A DNA stretch of 64,000 nucleotides from Rhizobium lentis (GTDB lineage: Bacteria > Pseudomonadota > Alphaproteobacteria > Rhizobiales > Rhizobiaceae): the NCBI RefSeq assembly GCF_014200175.1, contig NZ_JACHBD010000004.1, positions 124,001 through 188,000 on the forward strand, read 5' to 3'. A program made the translations under genes and the position numbers. Shown piece by piece: positions 54,079 to 64,000 of this stretch (position 1 is its first letter; every line of letters begins with the position of its first letter). The notes beneath the pieces are model-generated. The model was not told the origin of the DNA, did no database searches, and was given only the letters and a program-made list of their open reading frames with translations.

Positions 54079-55368
54079 ATGACGGATCAAAGCGCAACAA
54101 TAAAAATCGGTGACAAATCAGTCGACCTCGCCGTCAAAAGCGGCACGATCGGTCCAAGCGTCATCGATATCGGTGCTCTCTACAAGAACACCGCTTCCTT
54201 CACCTACGATCCGGGCTTCACCTCGACCGCATCCTGTGAATCGAAAATCACCTATATCGATGGCGACGAGGGTGTGCTGCTGCACCGCGGCTATCCGATC
54301 GAGCAGCTCGCCGAACATGGCGACTTCCTAGAGGTCTGCTACCTCCTGCTTTACGGCGAATTGCCGACGGCCGCGCAGAAGAAGGACTTCGACTATCGGG
54401 TCACGCATCACACCATGGTGCACGAGCAGATGAGCCGCTTCTTCACCGGCTTCCGCCGCGATGCCCATCCGATGGCCGTCATGTGCGGCTGCGTCGGGGC
54501 GCTGTCGGCCTTCTATCACGACTCGACCGATATCACCGATCCGCACCAGCGCATGGTCGCCAGCCTGCGGATGATCGCCAAGATGCCGACGCTCGCCGCC
54601 ATGGCCTATAAGTACCATATCGGCCAGCCCTTCGTTTACCCGAAGAACGACCTCGACTATGCGTCGAACTTCCTGCGCATGTGCTTTGCCGTTCCCTGCG
54701 AGGAATATGTGGTCAACCCGGTGCTTGCCCGCGCCATGGACCGCATCTTCATCCTGCATGCCGATCATGAGCAGAACGCGTCGACCTCGACCGTCCGCCT
54801 CGCCGGATCGTCGGGCGCCAACCCGTTCGCCTGCATCGCAGCCGGCATCGCCTGCCTGTGGGGCCCAGCGCATGGCGGCGCCAACGAAGCGGCGCTCAAC
54901 ATGCTGAACGAGATCGGCACCGTCGATCACATTCCGGAGTATATCGCCCGCGCCAAGGACAAGAATGATCCGTTCCGCCTGATGGGCTTCGGCCACCGCG
55001 TCTACAAAAACTACGATCCGCGCGCCAAGATCATGCAGAAGACGACGCATGAAGTGCTCGGCGAACTCGGCATCAAGGACGATCCGTTGCTCGAAGTGGC
55101 GATGGAGCTCGAGCGCATCGCACTCACCGACGAGTATTTCATCGAGAAGAAGCTCTATCCGAACATCGACTTCTATTCCGGCATCACGCTGAAGGCGCTG
55201 GGCTTCCCCACGACCATGTTCACCGTGCTCTTCGCGCTTGCCCGCACCGTCGGCTGGATCGCGCAGTGGAACGAGATGATCGAGGATCCGGAACAGCGCA
55301 TCGGCCGTCCGCGTCAGCTCTATGTCGGCGAACCGAAGCGCGACTACATCCCTGTTTCGAAGCGCTGA
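54079..55368 (+). CDS. gltA: Citrate synthase
   Basis: 429 residues from ATG 54079 with CGGAGGATC upstream; the frame continues to 54049 without an equally good start. Type II hexameric enzyme of the TCA cycle. Catalytic His and Asp lie in [15 protein letters not shown] (about 270) and [14 protein letters not shown] (about 308), with the final Asp in [17 protein letters not shown] context. Normal length. The upstream leader has a hairpin TGGCGC...GCGCCA near 54038-54055. Terminated at 55397-55425. Confidence 0.96.
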   Translation: MTDQSATIKIGDKSVDLAVKSGTIGPSVIDIGALYKNTASFTYDPGFTSTASCESKITYIDGDEGVLLHRGYPIEQLAEHGDFLEVCYLLLYGELPTAAQKKDFDYRVTHHTMVHEQMSRFFTGFRRDAHPMAVMCGCVGALSAFYHDSTDITDPHQRMVASLRMIAKMPTLAAMAYKYHIGQPFVYPKNDLDYASNFLRMCFAVPCEEYVVNPVLARAMDRIFILHADHEQNASTSTVRLAGSSGANPFACIAAGIACLWGPAHGGANEAALNMLNEIGTVDHIPEYIARAKDKNDPFRLMGFGHRVYKNYDPRAKIMQKTTHEVLGELGIKDDPLLEVAMELERIALTDEYFIEKKLYPNIDFYSGITLKALGFPTTMFTVLFALARTVGWIAQWNEMIEDPEQRIGRPRQLYVGEPKRDYIPVSKR

Positions 55369-55396
55369 TCGCTTCAGGCCAATCGGCTCAAAAGAA

Positions 55397-55425
55397 AACC
55401 CGGTCAGAAACGACCGGGTTTTTTC
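55397..55425. terminator. Bidirectional terminator between gltA and lpxB, inside lpxB codons
   Basis: AACCCGGTC (55397-55405) and GACCGGGTT (55412-55420) form a perfect 9-bp stem with loop AGAAAC, followed by T-rich sequence on the + side, and by TTTTCTTTT on the other strand. The last codons of lpxB (Lys-Lys-Lys-Pro-Gly-Arg-Phe) and its stop fall within it. Confidence 0.85.
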
Positions 55426-56573
55426 TTTTTCAGCACGTCGAGCAGGATTTCGGCAGCATATTCGCCCGGCGGCTTTTCGGTCTGCATGCGCTGCCAGATC
55501 AGCTCATAGCCTTCCTTCATCGCCTTCAACTGGTAAGTGTCGGCCGACAGCCTTTCCATCCAGCGTGCGAGGCTTGCGCCGCGAACGACATCGTTCAGAT
55601 ATTCCGGCACGACCGCGTAATCGGCAATCAGGTTCGGCAGCGCCCCTGTCCAGGTCTTGATGCCCGATGTCAGCAGCCGCATGATCCAGTCGACCTTGTA
55701 GGCCGAGACGACGGGAACGTCGGCTAGCGCCAGTTCGAGAATGACGGTTCCGGATGCCGCCATGGCGGCGTCGGCTTCGACAAAAGCCTTCCACTTTGCT
55801 TCTGCGCCGACAACGATCTCCGGCGTTATCGCCCATTTCGCCGTCAATTCGCGCACAAGCCCTTCCTTGTGACGCATCGTCGGCAGGATAAAGCGCATCG
55901 GCCCGTTGCGGGCGACAAGTTCGCTCGCCGCCACCTCGAAATGCGGCAGGAGCTTCTGGATTTCAGAGGAGCGTGAGCCGGGCAGAAGCAGGATGGTGCC
56001 GTTGCCGGGCCGTCTTCCGGCGCGCAGGCGTCGGGTCTCCAGGAGTGCAGGATCGGCGGTCAGGCGATGCCCCACATAGGTCGTTGCCGGGCCGTTGAGG
56101 CGCTGCATCGTCGCCGGTTCGAAAGGCAGGACGGCGAGCACGTGATCGACATAGGCAAGCATGCGCTCGGCGCGATATTCCTTCCAGGCCCAGACGCTCG
56201 GACAGACGTAATCGACGACAGGCAAATCCGGCAGCGCCGTGCGGACGCGCTTCGCCACGCGATGGGTGAAATCCGGGCTGTCGATGATGAGCAGAATGTC
56301 AGGCCTTGCGGCGATGATTTCAGCCGTTGTCCGGCGGATCAGGCCAAACAGCTTCGGCAGCCGGCTCAGCACCTGGGTGATGCCCATGATCGACAGTTCG
56401 GAAAAATCGAACAGGGATCGCAGGCCCTCCGCCTGCAGCCCCTCGCCGCCGACGCCGACTAGTTCCACCGGTCCGTCGTGGATCCGCTTCAGCGCGGCGA
56501 TGAGGTCGGCGCCGAGGAGATCGCCCGACACCTCACCGGCTATGACGGCAATCTTCAGCGGCGCTCCGTTCAT
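55404..56573 (-). CDS. lpxB: Lipid-A-disaccharide synthase
   Basis: 389 residues from ATG 56573, which forms an ATGA with the lpxI stop; another ATG at 56585 lies inside lpxI. It joins UDP-diacylglucosamine to lipid X at the membrane. Family motifs: AGEVSGDLLGADL (about 11-23), VGVGGEGLQAEG, VDYVCPSVWAWKEYRAERML and LLPGSRSSEIQKLLP (about 190-204). The C-terminus KKKKPGRF is encoded by the terminator stem. Confidence 0.94.
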   Translation of the reverse strand: MNGAPLKIAVIAGEVSGDLLGADLIAALKRIHDGPVELVGVGGEGLQAEGLRSLFDFSELSIMGITQVLSRLPKLFGLIRRTTAEIIAARPDILLIIDSPDFTHRVAKRVRTALPDLPVVDYVCPSVWAWKEYRAERMLAYVDHVLAVLPFEPATMQRLNGPATTYVGHRLTADPALLETRRLRAGRRPGNGTILLLPGSRSSEIQKLLPHFEVAASELVARNGPMRFILPTMRHKEGLVRELTAKWAITPEIVVGAEAKWKAFVEADAAMAASGTVILELALADVPVVSAYKVDWIMRLLTSGIKTWTGALPNLIADYAVVPEYLNDVVRGASLARWMERLSADTYQLKAMKEGYELIWQRMQTEKPPGEYAAEILLDVLKKKKPGRF

Positions 56574-57451
56574 TTTAGCCCCCATCCCGGCAGGCCGCGA
56601 TCGATGCCGCAGACGAAAAGCCCGGCCTCGTCGGCGGCGCGGATGACGGCGGCACGATCAAGCACCAGCGAGCGGCCGGCTTCGACGGCGATGCCGGCAA
56701 GGCCGGCTTTGGCGGCGTTCAACACCGTGGAAACACCGATCGCCGGCAGGTCGGCGCGAATATCCTGCTGCGGCTTGCAGAGCTTGACGAGCACGCCGCG
56801 GCGGCGCGCCGAGATGCGCCCGGCGGCTCTGAGGCCGGCGACGCGGTCGAGCATTTCATCGGTGCCCTCAAGACCTTCCAGCGCGACAACCCGCTCGCCG
56901 ATGCTGACAGCGCCCTGCCCAACATCCAGCCGGCCGAGCGTCTCGGCGGCTTCGGCAGCACGACTGATGTCGCGCCGATCTTCGTCATCGGGTGTCACGG
57001 CGCCAAGCCGACCGACGGCAGCCAGCAGGTCGGGGGCGATCTCATGGGCGCCGACGACGCGCCGGCCATTTCCCTCGATCAGCCGGATCACCATCTGCAG
57101 GACCGTATCGTCGCCGCCGGAGAGCAGGGTGCGGATCGCGGCCGGCACCTTCATCAGAATGCGCAGCGTCGGACGCACCTCACGCCATTCCGGCCGGCGG
57201 CGCACGCTGCCCGACATCACCACTCGGCCGATGCCATAGCGGTTGAGAAGACTATCGAGCGCGGCGAAATCGCCGATACCGATAATGGCGTGGTCGTAGC
57301 CTTCCCAACGCCGGTCGCTTTCGTCCTTCAGGGCGACGATAACAGGATTTTCGCCAGCGGCGCGTGCGGCTTCCGCGACATAGGAAGGCAGAAGGCCGCC
57401 GCCGGCGATGATCGCCAGCCGGCCCGCCGCGGTGTCGCCTGATAAAGCCAC
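56570..57451 (-). CDS. lpxI: UDP-2,3-diacylglucosamine pyrophosphatase LpxI
   Basis: 293 residues, GTG start at 57451, three bases after the lpxA stop. LpxI (DUF1009) replaces the unrelated LpxH in alphaproteobacteria and makes lipid X. Features are LAIIAGGGLLPSYVAEAA at the start, SDRRWEGYDHAIIGIGD, MSGSVRRRPEWREVRP, and the C-terminal ADEAGLFVCGIDRGLPGWG. It is placed between lpxA and lpxB, completing the precursor steps after deacetylation. Confidence 0.93.
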   Translation of the reverse strand: MALSGDTAAGRLAIIAGGGLLPSYVAEAARAAGENPVIVALKDESDRRWEGYDHAIIGIGDFAALDSLLNRYGIGRVVMSGSVRRRPEWREVRPTLRILMKVPAAIRTLLSGGDDTVLQMVIRLIEGNGRRVVGAHEIAPDLLAAVGRLGAVTPDDEDRRDISRAAEAAETLGRLDVGQGAVSIGERVVALEGLEGTDEMLDRVAGLRAAGRISARRRGVLVKLCKPQQDIRADLPAIGVSTVLNAAKAGLAGIAVEAGRSLVLDRAAVIRAADEAGLFVCGIDRGLPGWGLK

Positions 57452-57454
57452 GGA

Positions 57455-58273
57455 CTAGCCCTTCTGACCTCGGGTCGGCGAGGACAGGGCGCGGTCGCTA
57501 TCGGCGGCGATGAAATTCAGGATCTGCATCACCTCTGCGCAATCGGCATATTCCTCTCGGATGGCCGCGGCGTTCTCACGCACGGAGGCCGTTCCCTCGA
57601 AGATCGCCTTGTAGGCGCGGCGCACCCTGTGGATGACGGCGCGGTCGATGCCGGCGCGCGTCATGCCGACGACATTGAGACCGCCCAGCAGACCGGGGTT
57701 GCCGTTCAGCATGCCGTAGGGAATGACGTCGTAACTCACTGCCGACAGCCCGCCGACGAAGGCCTGGCGGCCGACGCGGGTGAACTGATGAACGGCCGAG
57801 CCGCCGCCGAGAATGACGCGATCCTCGATGACGACGTGGCCGGCGAGCATGACATTGTTCGACATGATGACGTGGTTGCCGACCCGGCAGTCATGAGCCA
57901 CATGGGAATTCGCCAGGAACAGATTGTTGTCGCCGACGATCGTCTGGCCGCCGAAATCGGCGGTGCCTGTGTTCATCGTCACACCTTCACGGATCGTGCA
58001 GTTGGCGCCAACCGAAAGCGTCGTCTCTTCACCGGCGTGATGCACGCTCTGCGGATCGCCGCCGACAACCGCCATCGGGAAGATGCGCGTGCCCTTGCCG
58101 ATTACGGTGCGGCCGGTGACAATCGCATGGGCCAGGAGCTCGACATTGTCATGCAGGACGACGTGCGGCCCGACATGGCAGAAGGGACCGATCTTCACGC
58201 CCTCACCGATCGTGGCTCCGTCTTCGACGACGGCCATCGGGTGAATACGGGCGCTTTCGGCAATCGTGCTCAT
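57455..58273 (-). CDS. lpxA: UDP-N-acetylglucosamine acyltransferase
   Basis: 272 residues. Left-handed beta-helix of hexapeptide repeats ([20 protein letters not shown] and onward). The catalytic His region is [14 protein letters not shown] (about 118-131). It adds the first 3-hydroxyacyl chain to UDP-GlcNAc. C-terminal helical domain complete. Start overlaps the fabZ stop by four bases (ATGA), implying coupling. Confidence 0.95.
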   Translation of the reverse strand: MSTIAESARIHPMAVVEDGATIGEGVKIGPFCHVGPHVVLHDNVELLAHAIVTGRTVIGKGTRIFPMAVVGGDPQSVHHAGEETTLSVGANCTIREGVTMNTGTADFGGQTIVGDNNLFLANSHVAHDCRVGNHVIMSNNVMLAGHVVIEDRVILGGGSAVHQFTRVGRQAFVGGLSAVSYDVIPYGMLNGNPGLLGGLNVVGMTRAGIDRAVIHRVRRAYKAIFEGTASVRENAAAIREEYADCAEVMQILNFIAADSDRALSSPTRGQKG

Positions 58274-58737
58274 GCCTGATCCTTACGAACGATCATCGCG
58301 CCGATATCGGCCTCGGCGACAAGCGCGCCGTCAACCTTGGCGTCGCAATGAAATTTCCAGATATTGCCGCGCTGCTTGTGCTTCTTGACGTGGAATTCGA
58401 CGCGATCGCCGGGCACAACCGGCTTGCGGAAACGCGCATTCTCAATGGTCATGAAGTAGACAAGGTTGCCCGGCTGGCCTTCCTTCTTGGCGCAGATCGC
58501 ACCCGCCGTCTGCGCCATTCCCTCGATCAGCAGCACGCCCGGCATGATCGGTGACTCCGGAAAATGGCCGGTGAAATGCGGCTCGTTCACCGTGACGTTC
58601 TTGATGCCGATCGCCGTGTTGTCGCCATCGATCTCAATGATCTTGTCGACCATCAGAAAGGGATAGCGATGCGGCAGCAGCTTCATGATCTCGATGATGT
58701 CAGCCGAAGAAAGCGTCGTCGTGGCTTCCTCAGTCAT
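58270..58737 (-). CDS. fabZ: 3-hydroxyacyl-ACP dehydratase FabZ
   Basis: 155 residues. Hot-dog fold with active-site His and Glu in [29 protein letters not shown], opening [19 protein letters not shown]. It dehydrates 3-hydroxyacyl-ACP and competes with LpxA and LpxD for substrate, which explains its place in the lipid A operon. It overlaps lpxD by eight bases. Confidence 0.95.
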   Translation of the reverse strand: MTEEATTTLSSADIIEIMKLLPHRYPFLMVDKIIEIDGDNTAIGIKNVTVNEPHFTGHFPESPIMPGVLLIEGMAQTAGAICAKKEGQPGNLVYFMTIENARFRKPVVPGDRVEFHVKKHKQRGNIWKFHCDAKVDGALVAEADIGAMIVRKDQA

Positions 58738-59797
58738 TTTCCTTGCCTCCAGGGTTCCGCCCGCGCAACTTGGATTTCGACACTTGTTGCGCCGCCTCTC
58801 TCAGATAGTCTTTCAGCGGACGAGCCGGTATGCCGCCATATTGCCCGCCGGCGGCAAGATCGGTCATGATACCGCTTTTGGCGGCGATCTGCACGCCGTC
58901 GCCGATCGTCACATGGCCCTTGATGCCGGCCTGGCCGCCGATCTGCACGCCGTTGCCGATCTTCGTGCTGCCGGCGATGCCGACCTGCGCAACAATGGCG
59001 CAATGGCGGCCCATCTGGACGTTGTGGCCGATCTGGACCTGGTTGTCGATCTTGGTGCCCTCGCCGATCACGGTATCGTCCATGGCGCCGCGGTCGATCG
59101 TGGTATTGGCGCCAATCTCGACATTATCCTGGATGATCACCCGGCCGATCTGGACAATCTTGATCATGCCGCGCGGACCCGGCGCATACCCGAAACCATC
59201 CTGGCCGATACGAACGCCGTTGTGGATGATAACGCCGTTGCCGATCAGCGCGCAGAGAATGCTGGCGCCGGCAGCAATCGAACAACCCCGGCCAATCTTG
59301 ACACCTGGGCCGATGATGCTGTGCGCGCCGATGCGGGTGCCCTCGCCGATCTCGGCATGCGCGCCGATAACCGCCAACGGCTCGACGATCACGCCTTTTT
59401 CCAGCTTGGCGCTCGGATCGATCACCGCGCTCGGGGCGATCTCGCCTTCACCGGGCGAAATGGTGACCGGGCGCAGTGCTGCCGGGTAGAACAGGCCGCC
59501 TGCCATGGCGAAAGCCGCATGCGGATTGGACGACAGGATGATCGGGATATGCTGAGGTACGAGGTCGGCGAGCGCCTTGTCGCAGATCACCGCCGAGGCT
59601 TGGCAGGTCAGCAGCTCGTCCCGGCTGCGGCGCGACAGGATATAACAGACGTCGCCCGCTCGCGCCCGGTTGATGGGAGCGACGGAGCGGACGATGACAT
59701 CGGCATGATCGGAATTGGCCAGTTCCGCCCCAAGAAACTCTGCCAGCTCAGCGAGCTTCAGACCTTCATGGGGCAGAAAAAAAACGTTTTGCTCCAT
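58730..59797 (-). CDS. lpxD: UDP-3-O-acylglucosamine N-acyltransferase
   Basis: 355 residues from ATG 59797 with GGAGCG seven bases before. N-terminal nucleotide-binding domain to about residue 105, hexapeptide beta-helix 105-320, C-terminal helices. The catalytic His is in [19 protein letters not shown], and [20 protein letters not shown] is the conserved repeat core. It adds the second 3-hydroxyacyl chain. It is downstream of bamA by 51 bases, the common order. Confidence 0.95.
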   Translation of the reverse strand: MEQNVFFLPHEGLKLAELAEFLGAELANSDHADVIVRSVAPINRARAGDVCYILSRRSRDELLTCQASAVICDKALADLVPQHIPIILSSNPHAAFAMAGGLFYPAALRPVTISPGEGEIAPSAVIDPSAKLEKGVIVEPLAVIGAHAEIGEGTRIGAHSIIGPGVKIGRGCSIAAGASILCALIGNGVIIHNGVRIGQDGFGYAPGPRGMIKIVQIGRVIIQDNVEIGANTTIDRGAMDDTVIGEGTKIDNQVQIGHNVQMGRHCAIVAQVGIAGSTKIGNGVQIGGQAGIKGHVTIGDGVQIAAKSGIMTDLAAGGQYGGIPARPLKDYLREAAQQVSKSKLRGRNPGGKEND

Positions 59798-59847
59798 CGG
59801 CAACGCTCCAGAACGGAATTGAGTCTTACAGTTCCGGACTGCCGATA

Positions 59848-62187
59848 TCAGAATTGGTTGTTGATGCCAAACTTGAAGTTTTGTGTCTTGTCGAAGTCTT
59901 CCTTGAGGACCGGGATTGCATAATCCAGACGCAATGAACCGAACGGAGACTGCCAGACGACGCCGACGCCGACGGAAGCGCGCAGCGAGGCGTCTTCGCC
60001 CTCGATGCCGTCACCCCTGAGGTCGACGTCGTTGCCGAACAGCGTGCCCGCATCGGCGAAGACCGCGCCGCGCAGATTGAAGTCACGCGGGAAGCCCGGC
60101 ATCGGGAAGGTCGCTTCGGCCGATGCCGTGAAATACGTCGTACCGCCCAGCGGATCGTCGTTGGTGCCGGCAACACGCGGGCCGATACCCTTGTTTTCGA
60201 AACCGCGAATGTCGCCGTTGGTCAGCGTGAACTGGTCGAAGACGTTCAGGTGCTCGCCGAAGCCGACAACATAACCAGCCGAGGCCGAAACCGAGCCGAT
60301 GATATCGGCATCGTCAGCGAGCAGGTGGTAGTAACGGGCCTTGCCGTAGATCTTGTAGAACTGCGAGTCACCGCCGAGACCGGCAATTTCCTGCGTCGCC
60401 GTCGCGTAGATGCCCTCGCGCGGCAGGACGGTGTCGTCGAGCGTATTGTAGGTCAGCGTCTGCGAGATGGAAGACCGCGTCCACGGGCTGTCTTCGACGA
60501 GGTGCTGATACGGAGCCGACAGGTCGGCAAGATCGCCGTTGTCAGCGTCATACTTCATCTGCTTGTAGTTATAACGGAAGGTCGTCGCCAGATCTTCGGT
60601 GATCGGCGCGGTGACGCGCAGGACGACGCTGGTTTCCTCGTAATCGTAGTTGTCGTTGCTCGACGTCTCGCTGTGATTGACGTCGAAGCCCGCCGCCAGA
60701 CGGTAGCCAAGGAAATAGGGCTCGGTGAAGCTGACGCCGTAGGCGCGCGAACCTTCCTGGCCACCGCCGGCCGAGATGCGGATATACTGGCCGCGGCCGA
60801 GGAAGTTCTTCTCTTCGATCGACGCTTCGAGCAGCAGGCCATCGCCGCCGGCGGCATAACCGGCACCGACGCCGAACGAACCGGTGGACTGATCCTGCAC
60901 GTCGACGACCACCACGACGCGATCCGGCGAGCTGCCCGGCTGAGTGGAGATATTGACGGAGGAGAAATAGCCGAGCGCTTCGAGGCGGCGCTTGGCCTTG
61001 GTGATCATCTGCTGGTTGAAGGCGTCGCCTTCGCTCATGTCGAATTCGCGGCGAATGACGTAATCGCGCGTACGGCTGTTGCCGCGGATTTCGATGCGCT
61101 CGACATAGGCCCGCTCGCCCTGGTCGACCAGATATTCGACGCCAATGGTGTTGTTCTTGAGGTCGCGGTTACCGCGCGGCGTGACGCGCGCGAAGGGATA
61201 ACCGGCAGAGGCCACCTGATCGGAGATCGCTTCGATCGACTTCTGCACCTCCTTGGCGCTGTAGACATGGCCTTCCTTCGTGCGCACCAGCGGCAGCAGC
61301 TGATCCGAGCCGACGCCTTCGACGGTCGACTGGACAGTCACCGGTCCGAAGTCGTAACGCTGACCTTCCTCGATATTGAAGGTGAGCGTGTACTTGTTGG
61401 TTGCCTCGTCGAAGCTCGCATCGGAAGAGACGATGCGCATGTCGGCATAGCCGCGGTTGTAATAGAATTGGCGTAGCGCTTCTTCGTCGGCGTGAAGCTT
61501 GTCTTCGTTGTAGACATCCTTGCGGGTCAGGAACGAAAGGAAGTTCGAACGCTTGGTATTGATGACGGCAGCCAGACGGCCGGCGCTGTAGGCATTGTTG
61601 CCGACGAAATTGATCGAATCGATCTTGGTGCGATCACCTTCGTTGATGACGAAAGCGAGATTGACGCGACCTTCGCCGAGCGGCACCACCTGCGTCGTTA
61701 CTTCGACTTCGCTGCGGCCGGTGGCGGCGTAGGCATCCTTGATCGCCTGGATGTCGGATTGGATCTGCGTGTCGCTGTAGGGACCGGCAGCGTGGGTCTG
61801 CACGATCGTCGCGAGCTTGTCGTCCTTGATCTTACGGTTGCCGTTGAAGACGACCTGATTGACGAGCTGGGCCTCCTGGACATTGACGACGAGCGTGCCG
61901 CCGGAGACCGAAATCTTGACGTCGGAGAAGTAACCGGTGCCGTAGAGTTGCTTGACCGAGTCATCGATGTCGGTGTTCGAAAAACTCTTGCCGGGCGTGA
62001 TGGTCAGGTTCGACCGGACAGCTTCCGCGCCGACGCGGCTGGCGCCGCGCACATCGATGCGCTGGATGACCGCGGCCTCGGCGGCCGTAGCGGAAACGAA
62101 CGTCAAAGCGCCTGCGCCCGAAGCAACAACACTAGCAGACAGCGCAACCGCCGATACTGCGTTCAAAAACTTTGAACCAGCCTTCAT
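59848..62187 (-). CDS. bamA: Outer membrane protein assembly factor BamA
   Basis: 779 residues. Signal peptide with cleavage after about residue 38 ([17 protein letters not shown]), five POTRA domains to about 375, then a 16-stranded barrel. The lid-lock motif is seen as VRGF-type [12 protein letters not shown] (about 690) and the protein ends with KFGINNQF and its terminal Phe. It inserts beta-barrel proteins in the outer membrane, including the porin at 11085. It is followed by lpxD and preceded by the site-2 protease gene 196 bases upstream. Confidence 0.95.
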   Translation of the reverse strand: MKAGSKFLNAVSAVALSASVVASGAGALTFVSATAAEAAVIQRIDVRGASRVGAEAVRSNLTITPGKSFSNTDIDDSVKQLYGTGYFSDVKISVSGGTLVVNVQEAQLVNQVVFNGNRKIKDDKLATIVQTHAAGPYSDTQIQSDIQAIKDAYAATGRSEVEVTTQVVPLGEGRVNLAFVINEGDRTKIDSINFVGNNAYSAGRLAAVINTKRSNFLSFLTRKDVYNEDKLHADEEALRQFYYNRGYADMRIVSSDASFDEATNKYTLTFNIEEGQRYDFGPVTVQSTVEGVGSDQLLPLVRTKEGHVYSAKEVQKSIEAISDQVASAGYPFARVTPRGNRDLKNNTIGVEYLVDQGERAYVERIEIRGNSRTRDYVIRREFDMSEGDAFNQQMITKAKRRLEALGYFSSVNISTQPGSSPDRVVVVVDVQDQSTGSFGVGAGYAAGGDGLLLEASIEEKNFLGRGQYIRISAGGGQEGSRAYGVSFTEPYFLGYRLAAGFDVNHSETSSNDNYDYEETSVVLRVTAPITEDLATTFRYNYKQMKYDADNGDLADLSAPYQHLVEDSPWTRSSISQTLTYNTLDDTVLPREGIYATATQEIAGLGGDSQFYKIYGKARYYHLLADDADIIGSVSASAGYVVGFGEHLNVFDQFTLTNGDIRGFENKGIGPRVAGTNDDPLGGTTYFTASAEATFPMPGFPRDFNLRGAVFADAGTLFGNDVDLRGDGIEGEDASLRASVGVGVVWQSPFGSLRLDYAIPVLKEDFDKTQNFKFGINNQF

Positions 62188-62383
62188 TTCACCTATTACC
62201 TTTTTTCCCTCGTCCCCGTCCCCGGGAGAACCCGATTCCGGTCACGTGTGTCGTTTTACCCGCTTTTGACATACAAGCAAGGGAGGGTGTTAATTTCTGT
62301 TTACTTCATTTCGAAGCGTGACCCATTCGCCACTACAGCCTTGAAACATCGTAAATAAATAGTAATTCCCTTACCTTGCGCGT

Positions 62384-63508
62384 TTACCCTGAGCTCACGC
62401 TTATGTCGTTCCAGGTCGTAAAAACCATCAATGTCAGTATCATTGCCAAGCCGATGCGAAACGCGATTTCCTGAGCCTTGGAGCCCAGGGGCCTGCCCCT
62501 CACCGCCTCCACCGCATAGAACATCAGGTGGCCGCCATCAAGTACCGGAACCGGCATCAGGTTAAGCAATCCTATCGAAACTGAAAGTGTCGCAGCAAGC
62601 TGCAGCACTGCGCCGATACCAAGGCTTGCCATCTGGCCGGACGCCTGCGCCACGCGGATCGGCCCGCCCAATTGATCGGCCCGCATCGATCCGGCGAAGA
62701 TATTGGCGATATATTTGAAGGTGCCGGTGACGATGCCTGCGCTTTCGATCACCCCTTCCCGCACCGCCTCAAGCGGGGTGTAGGTTCGCAGGCGGAAATT
62801 GCCGGCTTCCTTGTTGGTGATGATGCCGATCTGGCCGAGTTCGATCTTGTTGCCGAACTGGTCTGTCCGGTCGGTCCGCTGCGGCACCATCGGCACCTCG
62901 AGCTTTTGGCCACCGCGCTCGACCGTCACGATGATCTTCTGGCTTGGACGAATGGCGACATAGCGGCGCACGTCGTCGAAGGTCTCGACCTTGTTGCCGT
63001 CGATGGCAACCAGCAGATCGCCGGGAAGGATGCCGGCGGCAGCAGCCGCTCCGTCCGGCGCAACTTCGGCAACGACGGGATCGGCGATCATGCGGCCATA
63101 AACCGAGAAAAGAACCGCGAAAATGGCGATTGCCAGCAGGAAGTTGGCGATCGGGCCGGCGGCGACGGTCGAGGCGCGTTTCCACAGCTTTGCGCCGGCA
63201 AAGGAGCGCGCCCTGTCCTCCTCGGACATGGCAGCGACCTGGTCGTTGTCGGGCTTGCTCGAAGCATCCTCGTCGCCGAAGAAGCGGACGTAGCCGCCAA
63301 GCGGGATTGCCGAAATCTTCCAGCGTGTTCCATGGCGGTCGGTGAAGCCGAATATCTCCGGGCCGAAACCGACGGAAAAGGCGAGGATGCGAATGCCGCT
63401 CCAGCGCCCGACGAGATAATGCCCCATCTCATGCACGAAGACGAGCAGCGACAGCACAAGAACGAAGGTGACGACGTTCCCCATCAAAAATGTATATAGG
63501 CCGCTCAT
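62384..63508 (-). CDS. rseP: Site-2 membrane metalloprotease RseP/MmpA
   Basis: 374 residues from ATG 63508; a GTG directly upstream is less likely. Zinc motif HEMGH near residue 27, a PDZ domain at about 125-200 (DPVVAEVAPDGAAAAAGILPGD) and the second motif LMPVPVLDGGHLMFY near 317. Four transmembrane helices. It cleaves membrane proteins such as anti-sigma factors or PodJ. Order bamA-rseP-cdsA is conserved in Rhizobiales. Confidence 0.94.
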   Translation of the reverse strand: MSGLYTFLMGNVVTFVLVLSLLVFVHEMGHYLVGRWSGIRILAFSVGFGPEIFGFTDRHGTRWKISAIPLGGYVRFFGDEDASSKPDNDQVAAMSEEDRARSFAGAKLWKRASTVAAGPIANFLLAIAIFAVLFSVYGRMIADPVVAEVAPDGAAAAAGILPGDLLVAIDGNKVETFDDVRRYVAIRPSQKIIVTVERGGQKLEVPMVPQRTDRTDQFGNKIELGQIGIITNKEAGNFRLRTYTPLEAVREGVIESAGIVTGTFKYIANIFAGSMRADQLGGPIRVAQASGQMASLGIGAVLQLAATLSVSIGLLNLMPVPVLDGGHLMFYAVEAVRGRPLGSKAQEIAFRIGLAMILTLMVFTTWNDISVSSG

Positions 63509-63545
63509 CACTTTCTTGAGTTCCTTCCGTCAGCCTGTCGCTTCA

Positions 63546-64000
63546 TCAGGGGCCGAACAATGCCGCGCCGATCGACGTCATCTCGCCTCCCTTTATCAGG
63601 GAAAAAAGCCCAGCAAGCAATAACGCCGAAAAACAGGCGAAAATCAGTCCGTCGACACGATCCATGACGCCGCCATGACCTGGAATGAGGTGGCTTGAAT
63701 CCTTGACCCCGAATTTTCGCTTGATGAAAGATTCGAACAGATCGCCGGCCTGGCTGCAAACCGACAGAACGAGCGCCACGACGGCGGCGGCGAGTTCTGC
63801 GCCCGGCAGAAGAAAATGCATGAGGACGACGCCGGCTCCGACCGCCGAAACGGCGCCGCCGATGGCGCCGGACCACGTCTTTCCGGGCGAGATCGACGGG
63901 GCAAGCTTAGGTCCGCGAAGAGCCCTGCCGACGAAATAGGCGAGGATATCGGTGGCCCAGACGACGGCAAAGACGAAGAGCATCGCATAAAGGCCCGGCT
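63546..64000 (-). CDS. cdsA: Phosphatidate cytidylyltransferase, 5' end outside window
   Basis: The frame is open to the right edge of the window, giving the last 150 residues or so. The CDP-alcohol signature is present in SQAGDLFESFIKRKFGVKD and then SSHLIPGHGGVMDRVDGLIF, with LAPSISPGKTWSGAIGG before. It makes CDP-diacylglycerol at the inner membrane. The start codon and first helices are outside the window. It is followed by rseP after 37 bases. Confidence 0.93.
   Translation of the reverse strand, partial: PGLYAMLFVFAVVWATDILAYFVGRALRGPKLAPSISPGKTWSGAIGGAVSAVGAGVVLMHFLLPGAELAAAVVALVLSVCSQAGDLFESFIKRKFGVKDSSHLIPGHGGVMDRVDGLIFACFSALLLAGLFSLIKGGEMTSIGAALFGP

Noticed and set aside
59848..62187. 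Several + strand frames opposite bamA, up to about 410 codons
   Set aside because: Composition is typical of antisense shadows (Val/Asp/Gly repeats) and bamA is complete with signal peptide, POTRA domains and terminal Phe.

Overview
The window reads as chromosomal DNA of a fast-growing rhizobium, most likely the Rhizobium etli / R. leguminosarum group. This rests on gene content and order (dusB-ntrB-ntrC, ntrY-ntrX, dat-hfq-hflX-mazG, lipA-lpdA-pdhCBA-ftsB-eno-kdsA, lpxB-lpxI-lpxA-fabZ-lpxD-bamA-rseP-cdsA), the alphaproteobacterial direct-repeat SOS box before lexA, an E1-beta subunit carrying its own lipoyl domain, a fused IspDF, an Omp25/RopB-type porin, high GC, and palindromic intergenic repeats of the rhizobial kind. 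Species was not tested by any search.

Positions 1-12.5 kb are accessory in character. They hold a sugar isomerase cut by the window edge, a decayed P-loop kinase gene, an ABC exporter, an isolated pair of EutB-like (PLP lyase) and EutC-like (ornithine cyclodeaminase family) genes, an adenylate/guanylate cyclase with a zinc-ribbon-like N-terminal region, an unrecognised basic protein, an FAD monooxygenase, a one-helix membrane peptide and a porin. About 0.85 kb with only doubtful small reading frames then leads to tRNA-Lys(TTT).

Positions 12.8-28 kb are mostly core. They contain CcdA and an AEC permease, a UbiH-family hydroxylase, a sulfite-reduction operon (cysG, DUF2849, cysI, DUF934), a deaminase and mazG, then a minus-strand series hflX, hfq, dat, ntrX, ntrY. 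From memory of S. meliloti, trkA lies between ntrX and dat; here a short palindromic repeat occupies that gap.

Positions 28-31.8 kb, between ntrY and ntrC, are an accessory patch: a small membrane protein, an aldo/keto reductase behind two sharp dyads, remnants of a DsbA-like gene and of a zinc alcohol dehydrogenase, a cupin protein, and a non-coding stretch with two tandem DnaA boxes and a structured segment ending in a forward terminator, a candidate small RNA.

Positions 31.8-64 kb are dense housekeeping DNA: nitrogen control (dusB-ntrB-ntrC, stops and starts overlapping), isoprenoid synthesis (ispDF), cinA/pncC, lipoate synthesis, the complete pyruvate dehydrogenase complex, ftsB, enolase, KDO-8-P synthase, LexA, ComEC, citrate synthase, and the lipid A / outer membrane assembly cluster. 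Several overlaps and shared signals are informative: a hairpin that may hide the hflX ribosome binding site, a gltA terminator built from the last codons of lpxB, and convergent overlaps at lexA/comEC and at the AEC permease/UbiH pair. No CRISPR array, complete insertion sequence or prophage was seen. No clearly new multi-gene system stands out; the best leads are the regulatory and decay signals in the ntrY-ntrC patch and the orphan EutB/EutC-like pair.
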